Assembly: GCF_010672085.1 (NCBI RefSeq)
Contig: NZ_JAAHHT010000040.1
Span: 1-59,571 of the forward strand
DNA length: 59,571 bases
Direction of reading: 5' to 3'
DNA from: Okeania sp. SIO3I5
Lineage (GTDB): Bacteria; Cyanobacteriota; Cyanobacteriia; Cyanobacteriales; Microcoleaceae
Below the pieces are notes generated by a model. The model had not been told where the DNA came from. It saw only the letters and a list, made by a program, of their open reading frames with translations, and made no database searches. The position numbers were made by a program, and so were the translations under genes. This document shows, in pieces, positions 14,235 to 23,945 of the stretch. How positions within the stretch are numbered: position 1 is the first letter of the stretch; every line of letters begins with the position of its first letter.

Positions 14235-15737
14235 TTAAACTGTCAAAGCTGACTTCTTACTATCAGCTTCTAAACTATTAAATAACTTCTGCCAATTTTC
14301 AGCAGTTGCTTGATTTTCCTTATCTCCTTTTGCCTCAAAAGTTGTATTGCAAGCCTGATTTTCTTCTAAAACTTTGACACAAAGTTCGGCAATATCATCC
14401 CGACTAACAATACCTTTAATATTATCACCTTGGTCAAATATTAATGCTTGACCACCTGGTTGTTCAGTCATTCCACAAGGTCGAATTACTGTATAAGGAA
14501 TTCCACAAGAACGAATAACTTCTTCTCCTTTTAATTTCCAATTTAATAAACCTTTTAATTGATCATTAAATTTCACTGCTGGAGGTTGTTCATCTAAGTT
14601 TAAACCTGGTCGCCCCGGACGAGTTACACCCGCCGAACTAACTAAAACAAATTTAGGCAATTCGTCCCTACCATAAGCTTTAATAGACTCAACTTCTAAC
14701 TGAAAAAATCCTGGTGCAAATTTAGGATTAAGTTCTCGGTTATATTCAAATTTACTCAACATTAATTGGTAAGAATAAACTTGACTAGGATTAAAAGGTT
14801 GAGCATTTTCAACAACTTTGGCACGAAATACTGGAATTAAATCTTTAAATGGAATACGAATAGTCATCCAGATATTGTAAACGGTGTCAAAAGAATAGCT
14901 GTAACCAACCCCATCCCATTTGTCTTCGCAACGCAGGAAAAATTTATAACGTTTACCATCTCCTTTCACCCGAAGTTCGATACCAGCATATCCCAATAAA
15001 TTCATTGGAGGATCGAAGTTACGAGTACGTACAGATACGAAACCGCCAGAGTTTTCTGTCGAGACATTACCAGAGAAAAGAGCGCTACTACCTGTCAGAC
15101 GAATGGAACTTTCGCTGACTCCTCCCATCACAACATCGTCTAATGCACCCCAGGTTTCTTTGACATCTTGGGTAGGGTTTGTGAAGTCAAAGATGATTTT
15201 ATTGTTGCTTGGTTGTAGTTGTGGTTTTGCTGCTGCTACTAGATTTTTCATGCCTTCGTATTCCACAAGTTGGGGATCTTCAACAACTTCTGGCATGAAA
15301 AATTTGATGCCTTGATAATATTTGTCTCGGTTTGGGTTGTCTCCCTCTACAGGTTGAACTCGCGTACCTGTACAACAGATAATTTTACTAACATCTTTGA
15401 ATATCTCAGGAGTGAGGGTTTCTGGTTTAGTGATGTCGGCAGTTACTATTTCAACATTCTTGCCAAGAACTTTTTCAGCTTTTTTCGCATCTCGAACGAG
15501 CGATCGGACTTGATAACCCCGTTTTTGTAGTAAAGGTACAACTCGTTTACCTACTCCACCATTAGCACCAACTACTAATACGACTTCTGATGCATTTGTT
15601 GCTGATGGTGTCTTTTCTCCAAATAATTTTTGTAACCATTTAAAACTACCGATAAAGGGTACCACCCCAAAATAAGCTAGGGTTTGGAATAATCGACTTG
15701 ACTTCGATTTAGATGTTTGGTTGTCAGTCACGGCCAT
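14235..15737 (-). CDS. NAD(P)-binding (NmrA/SDR-like) protein with an inserted CIA30 domain
   Basis: The 500-residue protein is a Rossmann-type NAD(P)-binding protein split by a CIA30 (complex I intermediate-associated protein 30) domain. The nucleotide loop is VVLVVGANGGVGKRVVPLL (52-70), with VRSLVRD and IVTADITKPE after it. CIA30 covers about 183-355, starting IIFDFTNPTQDVKETWGALD and including VVMGGVSESS. The Rossmann part resumes at FVLVSSAGVTRPG, then KLKGEEVIRSCGIPYTVIRPC and IVSRDDIAELC. This split architecture is known in cyanobacteria and plastids; a role in assembly or repair of photosynthetic or respiratory complexes is an inference. A short hydrophobic stretch near residues 18-32 may touch a membrane. 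It is monocistronic. Confidence 0.87.
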   Translation of the reverse strand: MAVTDNQTSKSKSSRLFQTLAYFGVVPFIGSFKWLQKLFGEKTPSATNASEVVLVVGANGGVGKRVVPLLQKRGYQVRSLVRDAKKAEKVLGKNVEIVTADITKPETLTPEIFKDVSKIICCTGTRVQPVEGDNPNRDKYYQGIKFFMPEVVEDPQLVEYEGMKNLVAAAKPQLQPSNNKIIFDFTNPTQDVKETWGALDDVVMGGVSESSIRLTGSSALFSGNVSTENSGGFVSVRTRNFDPPMNLLGYAGIELRVKGDGKRYKFFLRCEDKWDGVGYSYSFDTVYNIWMTIRIPFKDLIPVFRAKVVENAQPFNPSQVYSYQLMLSKFEYNRELNPKFAPGFFQLEVESIKAYGRDELPKFVLVSSAGVTRPGRPGLNLDEQPPAVKFNDQLKGLLNWKLKGEEVIRSCGIPYTVIRPCGMTEQPGGQALIFDQGDNIKGIVSRDDIAELCVKVLEENQACNTTFEAKGDKENQATAENWQKLFNSLEADSKKSALTV

Positions 15738-15842
15738 ATCCTTAAAATCTCAACTTTTCTTTAATATATATTAAGATATATTAATAAATTTTGCCGAATG
15801 GCCTTGATAACTTTTGGCCTTTATGAGCCAAATGATGCATTA

Positions 15843-16140
15843 TATCATGTCCGGTAGCATCGGTATTGTATAGCAAAGGTAGGGAACAGGGAACACTTAA
15901 CTGGGAACAGGGAGGAGGGAGGAGGGAGGAGGGAACACTTAACTGGCAGGAATACTTAAGAGCCAGAAAAAAACTTAAATTTCCGGTAAAATTCACCCTT
16001 GAGTTTACACCAACGATACCAGCGGACATGATATAATATCATGTCCGGTAGCATCGGTATTGTCAAAGGGTAAGAATTCAGAATTTAGAATTTAGAATTT
16101 AGAATTCAGAAATTTGCTTTGTCAGGCTTTATATCATGCC
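15843..16140. mobile_element. Family R3 MITE (15843-16033) followed by a second, truncated R3 copy
   Basis: The first element has ends TATCATGTCCGGTAGCATCG and, inverted, ACCAGCGGACATGATA. It carries GGGAACA and GGAGGGA heptamers. Three bases later (16037) a second left end TATCATGTCCGGTAGCATCG opens with AGAATTTAG repeats but has no right end. The second copy resembles, inverted, the complete element at 28725-28919. Confidence 0.78.
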
Positions 16141-16287
16141 TCTTTGAATAACCACAATAAAAAATTTAGGGAGCAGGGAGTAGGGAGTAGGGAGTAGGGA
16201 GTAGGGAAGAAAGGGAAAGAGTGAAAAATATTCTTCCTTAGAGACGAAGAACATTTTTATTATGGTTAATTAATGAGACTTGATATA

Positions 16288-17334
16288 CAGCGGTTTTCAT
16301 ATGAATAAACCACAATGTTCAAACCAACCCATGGCATCATCTTCAGTAATTTGAGCGATCGCTAAACTAATAACTCGATCCAATTGTTCTGAAGTTCGAG
16401 GCTGATAAGAACGGAGGAAATTTTTAAATTTTGACCAGCATAATTCGATAGGTGACAAATCTGGAGAGTAGGCTGGTAAAAATATTAATTTGGCTCCTGC
16501 TGAGTTAATTAATTCTTCAATTATTAGCCCTTTATGAATACTTAAATTATCCATCAATACAATTGCTCCTGGCCATAATTGAGGTACTAAAATTTGCTCT
16601 ACATATGTTTCAAATACGTTTTTATTTGTACTACCAATTACCGTCATTGATGCTATTAAACCATACTCGCTTAAGGCTCCTAAGACACTTGTGTTTTTAC
16701 CTTTATTTCTAGGAGCATTGCTGACTACTCTCTCTCCTACTTTTCCTCGACCATAAAGACGAGTCATTCCTAAATTTACTCCTGATTCATCCACAAAAAC
16801 CAAATTATTTATGTCTACTAAATCCAGCCATTTTCGATACTCATAACGTTTTTGCTTAATATCTTCTCTCTTTTGTTCACTGATCGCAAATACTTTTTTT
16901 TTCTACTTATATTGATTTTTTTTAAAATTCTATACATTGTTGATAGACTGACTTTTACTCCTGTTCTAATTTCTAAATATTCGCATAGCTCACAAAGTAA
17001 AATATCTGGTTTTTGTTGAATTTTCTGCTGAATTAAAGAATCAAAATTAGCCTCACATTTAGGTAATGGTCCTCCTCCACGTTGCTTTGGATTCACAGTT
17101 CCTGTGGTTCGATAATGCCGTAATAAATTACGGACAAAAGTTAAACTAACTTGAAACCTTTGTGCTATTTGACGTTGAGAACCTTCTTGGTTTTGATAGG
17201 CCCTAAGCACACGAAGACGTAAATCTGTTGAATATGGTCTGGCCATTTTTGTGGTTTGGCGATCGCTCTAGATAACTATTTTGGTCTTTAGTCACATTTT
17301 ACATTTTTGTGGTTCATTCATATGAAAAGCGCTG
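16288..17334 (-). mobile_element. IS630-family insertion sequence, probable parent of the R2 MITEs
   Basis: The 1047-bp element lies between TA dinucleotides (16286-16287 and 17335-17336), as expected for IS630/Tc1-type elements. Ends are CAGCGGTTTTCATATGAATA and, inverted, TTCATATGAAAAGCGCTG. About 28 bp form an imperfect terminal repeat with inner ACCACA. The R2 MITEs at 2564, 5083, 8195, 28188 and 47946 share these ends. It encodes one transposase in two overlapping frames. Confidence 0.9.
16297..17246 (-). CDS. IS630-family transposase in two frames (orfA 16818-17246, orfB to 16297)
   Basis: orfA gives the N-terminal helix-turn-helix region (MARPYSTDLRLRVLRAYQ, RQIAQRFQVSLTFVRNLLR). orfB gives the catalytic DDE domain: Asp in VFVDESGVN, Asp in VLMDNLSIHK and Glu in DLSPIELCWSKFK. 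The frames meet at a run of nine A residues (T run at 16894-16902). A -1 shift there restores an unbroken reading through VFAISEQKRED and EYRKWLDLVDINN to the DDE domain. Such A runs allow programmed frameshifting or transcript slippage in IS630 relatives, so the transposase may be functional rather than broken. Expression was not tested. Confidence 0.85.
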
Positions 17335-17433
17335 TAAGGTTCTACTTACATTAGATTTTCCTTCTAACCAAGTACAAGCTTTGGCTACTCTAACCGCAAA
17401 CTTTTTTGTTCTTTCCTGAATTGAAAAAGGAAA

Positions 17434-19398
17434 CTACAAATCAGGGAACATAACTACACGGAAACCCCAGGGGTAAGTACAGCTATAGTTGTAGAACATA
17501 AAACGCATGGCAGACCGACAATTATCAAGATAGGTGTTCCAACTGCCACCACGAAGCACCCCTATCTGGGTATCTCCCCCAGTTTCCCAAGCACTACCAT
17601 CAGTAGGTGCACCTTCATAATTATCATGCCAAACATCCTGACACCATTCCCAAACATTGCCGTGCATATCGTACAAACCAAAAGCATTGGGAGGAAAAAT
17701 TCCTACATCTGTTGTTTCTTTTCGATATATTCCTTTAGGAGTATTGTCATTATAGTTAACTAAGTCAGACGTTATAGTTTCGCCAAAATAAAAAGGTGTA
17801 GAAGTTCTAGCTCGACAAGCATATTCCCACTGACTCTCACTGGGTAAACTATATCTTTTACCTGTTTTTTGTGAGAGTTTCTGACAAAATTTTGTTGCGT
17901 CGAACCAACATACATTTTCTACAGGGCGACTCGGACCTTGAAAACTAGAAGGATTATTACTCATAACTGCTTGCCATTGTGCTTGAGTGACTGGATACTT
18001 TGCCATGAAAAATTCTGGCACATCTACATAATGTTGGGGACTTTCACGATCTCTTCTTCCTGCTTCTGTCTCTGGAGATCCCATGAGAAATCTACCTGCG
18101 GGAATTTTTACCATTTCTAGGAAAACTCCATTGCCAAAATTTTCTGTCATTACTTCTGCTTGACCTGAAAGGCGACTTATTATTTCTCCTCTGCTGTTAA
18201 CTGTGACGGTAGTAAATGTTTGAATCGGAAATTTGGGTTGTGGTGTAGGGGAAGGTGTTGGAGTTGGTTGGGGAGTAGAAATATTTTCTGGAGTTGTTTC
18301 TGGTGTTGGTTGGGGAGTAGAAATGTTTTCTGGAGTTGTTTCTGGTGTTGGTTGGGGAGTAGAAATGTTTTCTGGAGATGGTTTATTCCCAAAATCTCTA
18401 CTTAATATTGCTGCAACAAACCCACTTCCTGCTAAACCTCCTAATATCAATATTTGTCTTCTAGTTTTATTAGGTTGGGGTTGGGGTTTTGCTACTACTG
18501 TTTTTGTTTGACTAGGTGTTGGTTGTGGTGTTGGTGCTGGTGTTGGTTGTGGTGTTGGTTGTAGTGTTGGTGCTGGCGTTGGTTGTGGTGGAGTTTGAAT
18601 ATTTAATGCTTCTAATACTTCAGTAGCATTTTTATAACGCTCTCTAAAATACTCCCACACCATCTTATCTAATATATTTGCCAGATGGTTACTAACTTGT
18701 GCCTCGTTTCGCCAGATTATATTTCCTGTATCTTGGTCTGTTGGTAAATTTTCTGGTTCTTTGCCTGTCAGTGCTTGTATTCCTACCATTCCCACTGCAT
18801 ATATATCGCTACTTAATCTTGGTTTGCCATTACTTTGTTCGCTTGGCATATAACCAGGTGTACCTACTGCTACAGTTAAACCTGTGGTTAATACACTTAT
18901 TTCTTTTACCGCCCCAAAGTCTATCAATACTATTTTGTTATCTGACTTACGACGCATCAAGTTTTCTGGTTTGATGTCTCGGTGAATTATATTTTTTTGA
19001 TGAGCTACTGCTAATGCTTCTAAGATTCCTTTGAGTAGGGCAATGGTATAAGACTCGCTTAATTTTTTTCCTGGGGTAAGTTCTTTACTTATATCTTGTC
19101 CTTCTATATATTCTTGTACTAGGTAAAATTCTGTTCCTTCCTGGAAATGGGCAAATAATTTTGGTATTTGGTCTGAGTCTTGCCCTAATTTGTATAAAGT
19201 TTCTGCTTCTCTCTCAAACAACCTTTGGGCAGTAGCTAAAACTTCTGGATCTGAACTTTTAGGTTTGAGGTGTTTGACTACACATTTCGGATTTCCTGGT
19301 AAATCTAAATCTTCAGCTAAGTAGGTATCTCCAAACCCTCCGCTTCCGAGAGAGTCAATAATTTTGTAGTGGTTTCTCAGGATTTTTCCAGACTGCAT
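17434..19398 (-). CDS. Ser/Thr protein kinase-FGE fusion, second copy, with Pro-Thr repeat linker
   Basis: This 654-residue protein is a close paralogue of 8740-10530. The kinase part has LGSGGFGDTYLAED, VVKHLKPK, HRDIKPENLM, DFGAVKE and GTPGYMPSEQ. A Pro/Thr/Gln-rich linker, a membrane helix (ILILGGLAGSGFVAAI) and an FGE-like domain with FLEMVKIPAGRFLMGSPE, LPSESQWEYACRA, NVWEWCQD and VLRGGSW follow. After the helix, the outer linker holds three copies of TPQPTPETTPENIS. It is longer than copy 1 because of these linkers. It faces copy 1 across about 7 kb and shares its promoter and leader. The pair probably arose by inverted duplication, then diverged mainly in the linker and the ligand-side loops. 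Confidence 0.93.
   Translation of the reverse strand: MQSGKILRNHYKIIDSLGSGGFGDTYLAEDLDLPGNPKCVVKHLKPKSSDPEVLATAQRLFEREAETLYKLGQDSDQIPKLFAHFQEGTEFYLVQEYIEGQDISKELTPGKKLSESYTIALLKGILEALAVAHQKNIIHRDIKPENLMRRKSDNKIVLIDFGAVKEISVLTTGLTVAVGTPGYMPSEQSNGKPRLSSDIYAVGMVGIQALTGKEPENLPTDQDTGNIIWRNEAQVSNHLANILDKMVWEYFRERYKNATEVLEALNIQTPPQPTPAPTLQPTPQPTPAPTPQPTPSQTKTVVAKPQPQPNKTRRQILILGGLAGSGFVAAILSRDFGNKPSPENISTPQPTPETTPENISTPQPTPETTPENISTPQPTPTPSPTPQPKFPIQTFTTVTVNSRGEIISRLSGQAEVMTENFGNGVFLEMVKIPAGRFLMGSPETEAGRRDRESPQHYVDVPEFFMAKYPVTQAQWQAVMSNNPSSFQGPSRPVENVCWFDATKFCQKLSQKTGKRYSLPSESQWEYACRARTSTPFYFGETITSDLVNYNDNTPKGIYRKETTDVGIFPPNAFGLYDMHGNVWEWCQDVWHDNYEGAPTDGSAWETGGDTQIGVLRGGSWNTYLDNCRSAMRFMFYNYSCTYPWGFRVVMFPDL
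18248..18375. repeat. 42-bp coding tandem repeat inside the second kinase gene
   Basis: Three near-identical 42-bp units encode TPQPTPETTPENIS on the minus strand. They sit in the extracytoplasmic linker just after the membrane helix, where length changes would be tolerated. The first kinase copy has no such repeat. Confidence 0.85.
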
Positions 19399-19510
19399 AA
19401 TTTCAGTTATCAGTTATCAGTTATCAGTTATCAGACTGTCTAGCGGGGAAATAGGTTTTTTTGGCCGAATTTATTTGAGTATATCTGAGCGCACCTTTCC
19501 CATTATGCTT

Positions 19511-19538
19511 ATAATACCATGTCAAGTTTTTTTGTCAA
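19511..19538 (-). promoter_or_regulatory. Sigma-70-type promoter of the second kinase-FGE gene
   Basis: On the minus strand TTGACA (19538-19533), a 16-bp spacer and TATTAT (19516-19511) match the promoter of the first kinase. The leader down to the ATG is conserved but for a variable number of TTATCAG units (19405-19433). Upstream, 19560-19670 holds GGGGAGAATCTTCC-type repeats. Confidence 0.68.
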
Positions 19539-19673
19539 CAACATTTTTTTTCAGTTATCAGTGGGAGAATCTTCCTCCCATGCTGAAGACCTCTCCCACG
19601 ACCCCTCTCCTGCAAGGAGAGGGGAGAATCTTCCCCCCCCTTCCCTTGCAGGGAAGGGGGTTGGGGGGTTAGG

Positions 19674-22655
19674 TCAACTATCCACACCCTCAATAGGTGC
19701 AAAACCTTGCCGTTGAACATTCTCAGTTATCGTGCGCGGTTCCAAAAATTGCAGCAGATAATCAGGACCTCCTGCTTTTGAACCCACACCAGACAACTTG
19801 AACCCACCAAACGGTTGTCGGGAAACGATCGCTCCGGTAATTCCACGATTAATATACAAATTCCCCACTTCAAACTCTGCTTTTGCTCGTTCAATGTGAG
19901 AAGGAGTCCGAGAATACAACCCCCCAGTCAAAGCAAAATTCGTTCCGTTAGCAATTTCCAAAGCTTCCGTAAAATTCTCTGCTTCCATCACTGCCAATAC
20001 CGGACCAAATATTTCTTCCTGAGCAATAGTTGCATTCGGTGACACATCCTTAAACACCACCGGACCAACAAAATAACCATCCTCTGGCGCACTCATCTCA
20101 ATAGCAACTTCCGCCTCCTGCTTACCCTTATCAATATATTCCTGAATCCGCTTTTGCGCCTTATTATCAATTACCGGACCAACTTGCGTACTTGGTTTCT
20201 CCGCATCTCCTATGTTTAGCGATCGCGTAGCTTCTACCAACCGTTCGACAAAAGCATCATAAATTGGAGTCAACACCACAACCCGCGAACAAGCAGAACA
20301 TTTCTGTCCGCTATATCCAAAAGCAGAATGTACAACACCAGCAACCGCTTGATCGAGGTCAGAACTCTCATCCACAATAATCGCATTTTTACCACCCATC
20401 TCAGCAATAACCCGTTTCAGATGTTTTTGCCCTGGACGCAAAATTGCAGCTTGAGCATAAATATGACAACCTACTTCCTGAGAACCAGTAAAAGTAATAC
20501 TATTAACATCTGGGTGCTTCACCATAAAATCGCCAACGCTGGAACCCTTACCCGGAACAAACTGAAATACTCCTTTCGGAAAACCTGCTTCCACCAAAAT
20601 TTCAGCAATTTTTGAGGCAATAACCGATGACACCTCCGCAGGTTTCAATAACGTGCAGTTACCAGTCACCAAAGAAGAAACCGTCATTCCAGTAGGAATA
20701 GCTAGAGGAAAATTCCAAGGAGAAATCACCAAAGAAATTCCACGGGGTTGATAATGATAACGGTCAGTTTCTCCAGCAACATCATATTTATAACCACCAT
20801 CTAACCGTTCCATTTCGTCAGCATAATAACGACAAAAATCTATAGCTTCAGAAACTTCCGCGTTACATTGATTCAGAGGTTTGCCAACTTCTAAAACCAT
20901 CCATGCTGTCAGTTCGTGGCGACGTTTTTCCATTAAGTCGGCAGCTTTACGCAATATCTCTGTCCGTTTCCGAACTGGTGTTTTCTTCCAACCAGGAAAT
21001 GCTGCTTTTGCTGCTTGAATTGCCTGTTCTGCTTGTTCGACAGAAATTAAACCAATTTTGCCAACTACCTCTTTAGGGTTTGATGGGTTAACAGAATTAA
21101 CTATTTGTTCCGTATTTGTGTATTCACCATCAATAATTGGCAGATAGGTTTTTCCTAATTCTAATCGCGCTTGACCAATTGCATCCAGTGCTTGTTGCCG
21201 TTGTTGGGCGTTGGCGTAGTCGCTATCCGCAGCATTGGGGAAAACTGGTTTGACAATATCGTGAATTGTAGTTTTGCCGTTAGTAGTAGGTGCTGCCAAT
21301 AATTCTTCTAAAGGTCGGTTTTCTGAACTTTGTCGGAGGAATGAACTGTTGGCAGTATTTTCCAAAAGGCGACGAATTAAATATGCCATTCCTGGTAATA
21401 AGTCGCCGTAGGGGCAATAAACTCGGACGCGATAACCTTTTTCTACTAATGCTTTCGCTATTTGGTCGCCCATACCATAGAGAACTTGCATCTCGAAACA
21501 ACGGCGAGGCACATTTAGAGTTTCAGCAATGGCGATCGCTCTTGCCTGAGAACGAACGTTATGACTACCGATCGCTGAGTAAATATATTGATGATTTTCT
21601 AACATCATCTGAGTCAAATTTTCAAAATTGGCATCGGTTTCGGGTTTATCGTTAAATACTGGTTGTTGCCAATCGTGTTGTAAAGCATTGATGGTTTCTT
21701 GATCCCAATACGCTCCTTTGACGAGTCGAACCGTAACAGGACGACCTCGAATTTTTGCCCAGTCAATAATACCTTGTACATCTTTTTCACTATCCCGCAA
21801 ATATGCTTGAATTGTGACGCCGATATCGGTACGGTTGCGAAACTCTTCTTCCATCAACAATTCTTTGAGAATAGCAATGGTTAGGTCTTTGTAGTTGTAT
21901 TGTTCCATATCGAAGTGAACTGCTACACCGAGTTCTTGAGCGCGTCTGAGTAGAGTGCGGATACGATCGCTCACTCTTTGCTGACTACCTTTGGCATCAA
22001 GGGGATCAAACTGGGAATAAAATGCTGTCAGTTTTACCGATACTTGTACTCGTGGCAGTTGTTCTCCTTCTGCTTCATCTATCTGGGGAACTGACGACCA
22101 CTTGTTAGCAGCTTGAGAAAGTTGAGTCATCAGTTCCAGATAACGGTCTAAATATAACTGTGCTTCAGTTTCAGTGATAACTGCTTCCCCAAGCAAGTCT
22201 ACGGTAAAGCACATTTTTTCTTTCCGTAGTTTTTCCAGAGTTTTGATAATTTGTTTGACACTTTCCCCGGCAATGTATTTATGGGCGAGGGTTTCGACTG
22301 CGGGTGCAACAGTCGTCGCTGCTACTTGACCAGGAACAGAGTCTGGGTTAGCAAAATTGAGAAGTTTTTTCAGAGCATCTGGGAGTTCAACTTCTTCAGT
22401 AGTCAGATATTCTTGAAGGTGAGCAGCTATTTCTGGTTTACTGCGTAATGCTGGTAAACAGTCAATAAAACGAAATAGTTGCACCCGCAAACCAGGACTT
22501 GCCATCGCCCAGTCAAGGAGTTTATCATCCCACCGCATTTGATTTTGCAATTGACCTAAGAAAGAACGATTTTTTTCTTGAGTTACTGTCAAGAGTTGTT
22601 TAGCTATTTCCTGGGTCTGGGTTTCGTAGTTGTTATCGGATATTTGTGCGACCAT
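19674..22655 (-). CDS. putA: Bifunctional proline dehydrogenase / L-glutamate gamma-semialdehyde dehydrogenase
   Basis: The 993-residue enzyme oxidises proline to pyrroline-5-carboxylate and then to glutamate. The N-terminal half (about 60-460) is the FAD-binding PRODH barrel: RVQVSVKLTAFYSQFDP, FDMEQYNYKDLT, VTVRLVKGAYWD and YGDLLPGMAYLIRRLLENT. The C-terminal half (about 500-985) is an aldehyde dehydrogenase: ISPWNFPLAIPTGM, FTGSQEVG, EMGGKNAIIVD with the catalytic Glu (near 753), GQKCSACSRV with the catalytic Cys (near 787) and QEEIFGPVLAV. It lacks the DNA-binding ribbon-helix-helix of E. coli PutA, so it is an enzyme only. It is monocistronic. A HIP1-like site lies inside near 20219. Confidence 0.95.
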   Translation of the reverse strand: MVAQISDNNYETQTQEIAKQLLTVTQEKNRSFLGQLQNQMRWDDKLLDWAMASPGLRVQLFRFIDCLPALRSKPEIAAHLQEYLTTEEVELPDALKKLLNFANPDSVPGQVAATTVAPAVETLAHKYIAGESVKQIIKTLEKLRKEKMCFTVDLLGEAVITETEAQLYLDRYLELMTQLSQAANKWSSVPQIDEAEGEQLPRVQVSVKLTAFYSQFDPLDAKGSQQRVSDRIRTLLRRAQELGVAVHFDMEQYNYKDLTIAILKELLMEEEFRNRTDIGVTIQAYLRDSEKDVQGIIDWAKIRGRPVTVRLVKGAYWDQETINALQHDWQQPVFNDKPETDANFENLTQMMLENHQYIYSAIGSHNVRSQARAIAIAETLNVPRRCFEMQVLYGMGDQIAKALVEKGYRVRVYCPYGDLLPGMAYLIRRLLENTANSSFLRQSSENRPLEELLAAPTTNGKTTIHDIVKPVFPNAADSDYANAQQRQQALDAIGQARLELGKTYLPIIDGEYTNTEQIVNSVNPSNPKEVVGKIGLISVEQAEQAIQAAKAAFPGWKKTPVRKRTEILRKAADLMEKRRHELTAWMVLEVGKPLNQCNAEVSEAIDFCRYYADEMERLDGGYKYDVAGETDRYHYQPRGISLVISPWNFPLAIPTGMTVSSLVTGNCTLLKPAEVSSVIASKIAEILVEAGFPKGVFQFVPGKGSSVGDFMVKHPDVNSITFTGSQEVGCHIYAQAAILRPGQKHLKRVIAEMGGKNAIIVDESSDLDQAVAGVVHSAFGYSGQKCSACSRVVVLTPIYDAFVERLVEATRSLNIGDAEKPSTQVGPVIDNKAQKRIQEYIDKGKQEAEVAIEMSAPEDGYFVGPVVFKDVSPNATIAQEEIFGPVLAVMEAENFTEALEIANGTNFALTGGLYSRTPSHIERAKAEFEVGNLYINRGITGAIVSRQPFGGFKLSGVGSKAGGPDYLLQFLEPRTITENVQRQGFAPIEGVDS

Positions 22656-22950
22656 TGTTTTTTAAAGTATGGTTAAATTAATTGGGATTCTGTATCGGAT
22701 TAATTTAGGTATTTATCACTAAAATAAATTGAAAATTTAGTGTTTTACCGATATTGTTTCCGGTACTTTCAGTCCAATATGTTCTTATATTTCAATTCTA
22801 ATTTAAAAGCTATTCTCTGACCATACTTTTACCTTGTTAATTAACAGAAATTAATCAATTGTGATATTTATTCTATTACTCCTAAATCAGATTTGCCCCA
22901 ATATTTATATTTAAAGAACAGACTTTTTGTAGTAGCAGGCAACAGAGAAT

Positions 22951-23088
22951 AGTTCAATAATTGATAATTGATAATTGATAATTGATAATTACCTCTCCCT
23001 AAAAGGAAAAGGATTGAATAAAAGGAAAATTAATTCATTGTTTCTCCTTTAAAGGAGAGGCTTTAAACCTTAATTATTCGGTAAAATA
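22951..23088 (+). repeat. Dispersed repeat R1
   Basis: The copy starts TTCAATAATTGATAATTG, holds CCTCTCCCT...AGGATTGA and TCTCCTTTAAAGGAGA hairpins, and ends TTATTCGGTAAAA. The rest of 22656-23150 is AT-rich and shows no gene. Confidence 0.72.
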
Positions 23089-23150
23089 TTTTTAGGGATC
23101 GAACTACATTAAAAATCTCAATCTCCCCATCTCCCATTCCCCTATTAATT

Positions 23151-23415
23151 CTAACTACTAAATCTTGCCAATAATTCCTCACGAGATAATTGAGGTAATT
23201 GTAATAGTAAAGAGGAAAATTATTGTGGAGATAAAGACAATATTGGTTCAATAATATTCCTAAGTTGCTCATCCAAAGAATTAAACTTCATTATCAACAA
23301 ATTTTCAATAATTGCAGTACGTTCGATTCGGACACCTTGTTCTATACTTTGCTTTATACCTGACTGATTAGCAGCTTCTAATTTGTCTAATAAAAGTGGT
23401 GATAAGCGCATAATT
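23151..23415 (-). pseudogene. Duplicated 3' fragment of the Rpn-like gene at 23946-24860
   Basis: The fragment encodes RLSPLLLDKLEAANQSG, then IIENLLIMKFNSLDEQLR and LQLPQLSREELLARF, nearly identical to the C-terminus of the intact neighbour. It has an internal stop codon (Gln-stop where the parent has Glu-Glu) and an extra IKQSIEQ segment. No N-terminal part is present. It looks like a tandem duplication remnant left of the live gene. Confidence 0.85.
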
Positions 23416-23945
23416 AATACCAAGTGCAAAATGTTTACTAAACTTTCTTGAGTAGGCAGAGACCTTATACCAATTTGATAAATTTTTGCTACAAATATCT
23501 CGTTTTTTTAAGGAGTAAGTAGGGACGTTTTGCTGACGCAAAGCTCCGCTAACACTGCGTGAGATGTTTGCGTAGCATTCCCTATAAGAAAACGCATTTT
23601 TGTTATGCAACGTCCCTACGGAGTAATGAGTTAGGAGTTAGGAGTAATGAGTTAGGAGTTAGGAGTTAGGAGTCAAATGGGAATAGCTTAGATGCCATTC
23701 TTAGTTCATAACTTATTGAACTCGTCAAAAAAACATCTCCTAAGCAAGTTTTTTTTATCGCCCTTATTATTTGTAACATTCTTTTTTCAGACTTGGTCTT
23801 ATATGCAACGTCCCTACAAAGAAGTTAAAATAAGAATAATTAACACTAACTGGCTAATAATTAACACAAAAATTATTCCGTCTGTGTTAATCACTTAATA
23901 ATTTAAATTTCAGCTAACGTAAGCATTATTTGTTAACTATTAGTA
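23416..23945. other. Gene-free spacer with GTAGGGACGTT / AACGTCCCTAC arms and GAGTTAG heptamers
   Basis: The stretch holds a GTAGGGACGTTTTGCTGACGC...GCAACGTCCCTAC palindromic unit (about 23520-23620), then AGGAGTTAGGAGTTAGGAG repeats (23630-23670) and AT-rich sequence. A lone GCAACGTCCCTAC phrase recurs near 23803. I see no supported gene here. Confidence 0.5.
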
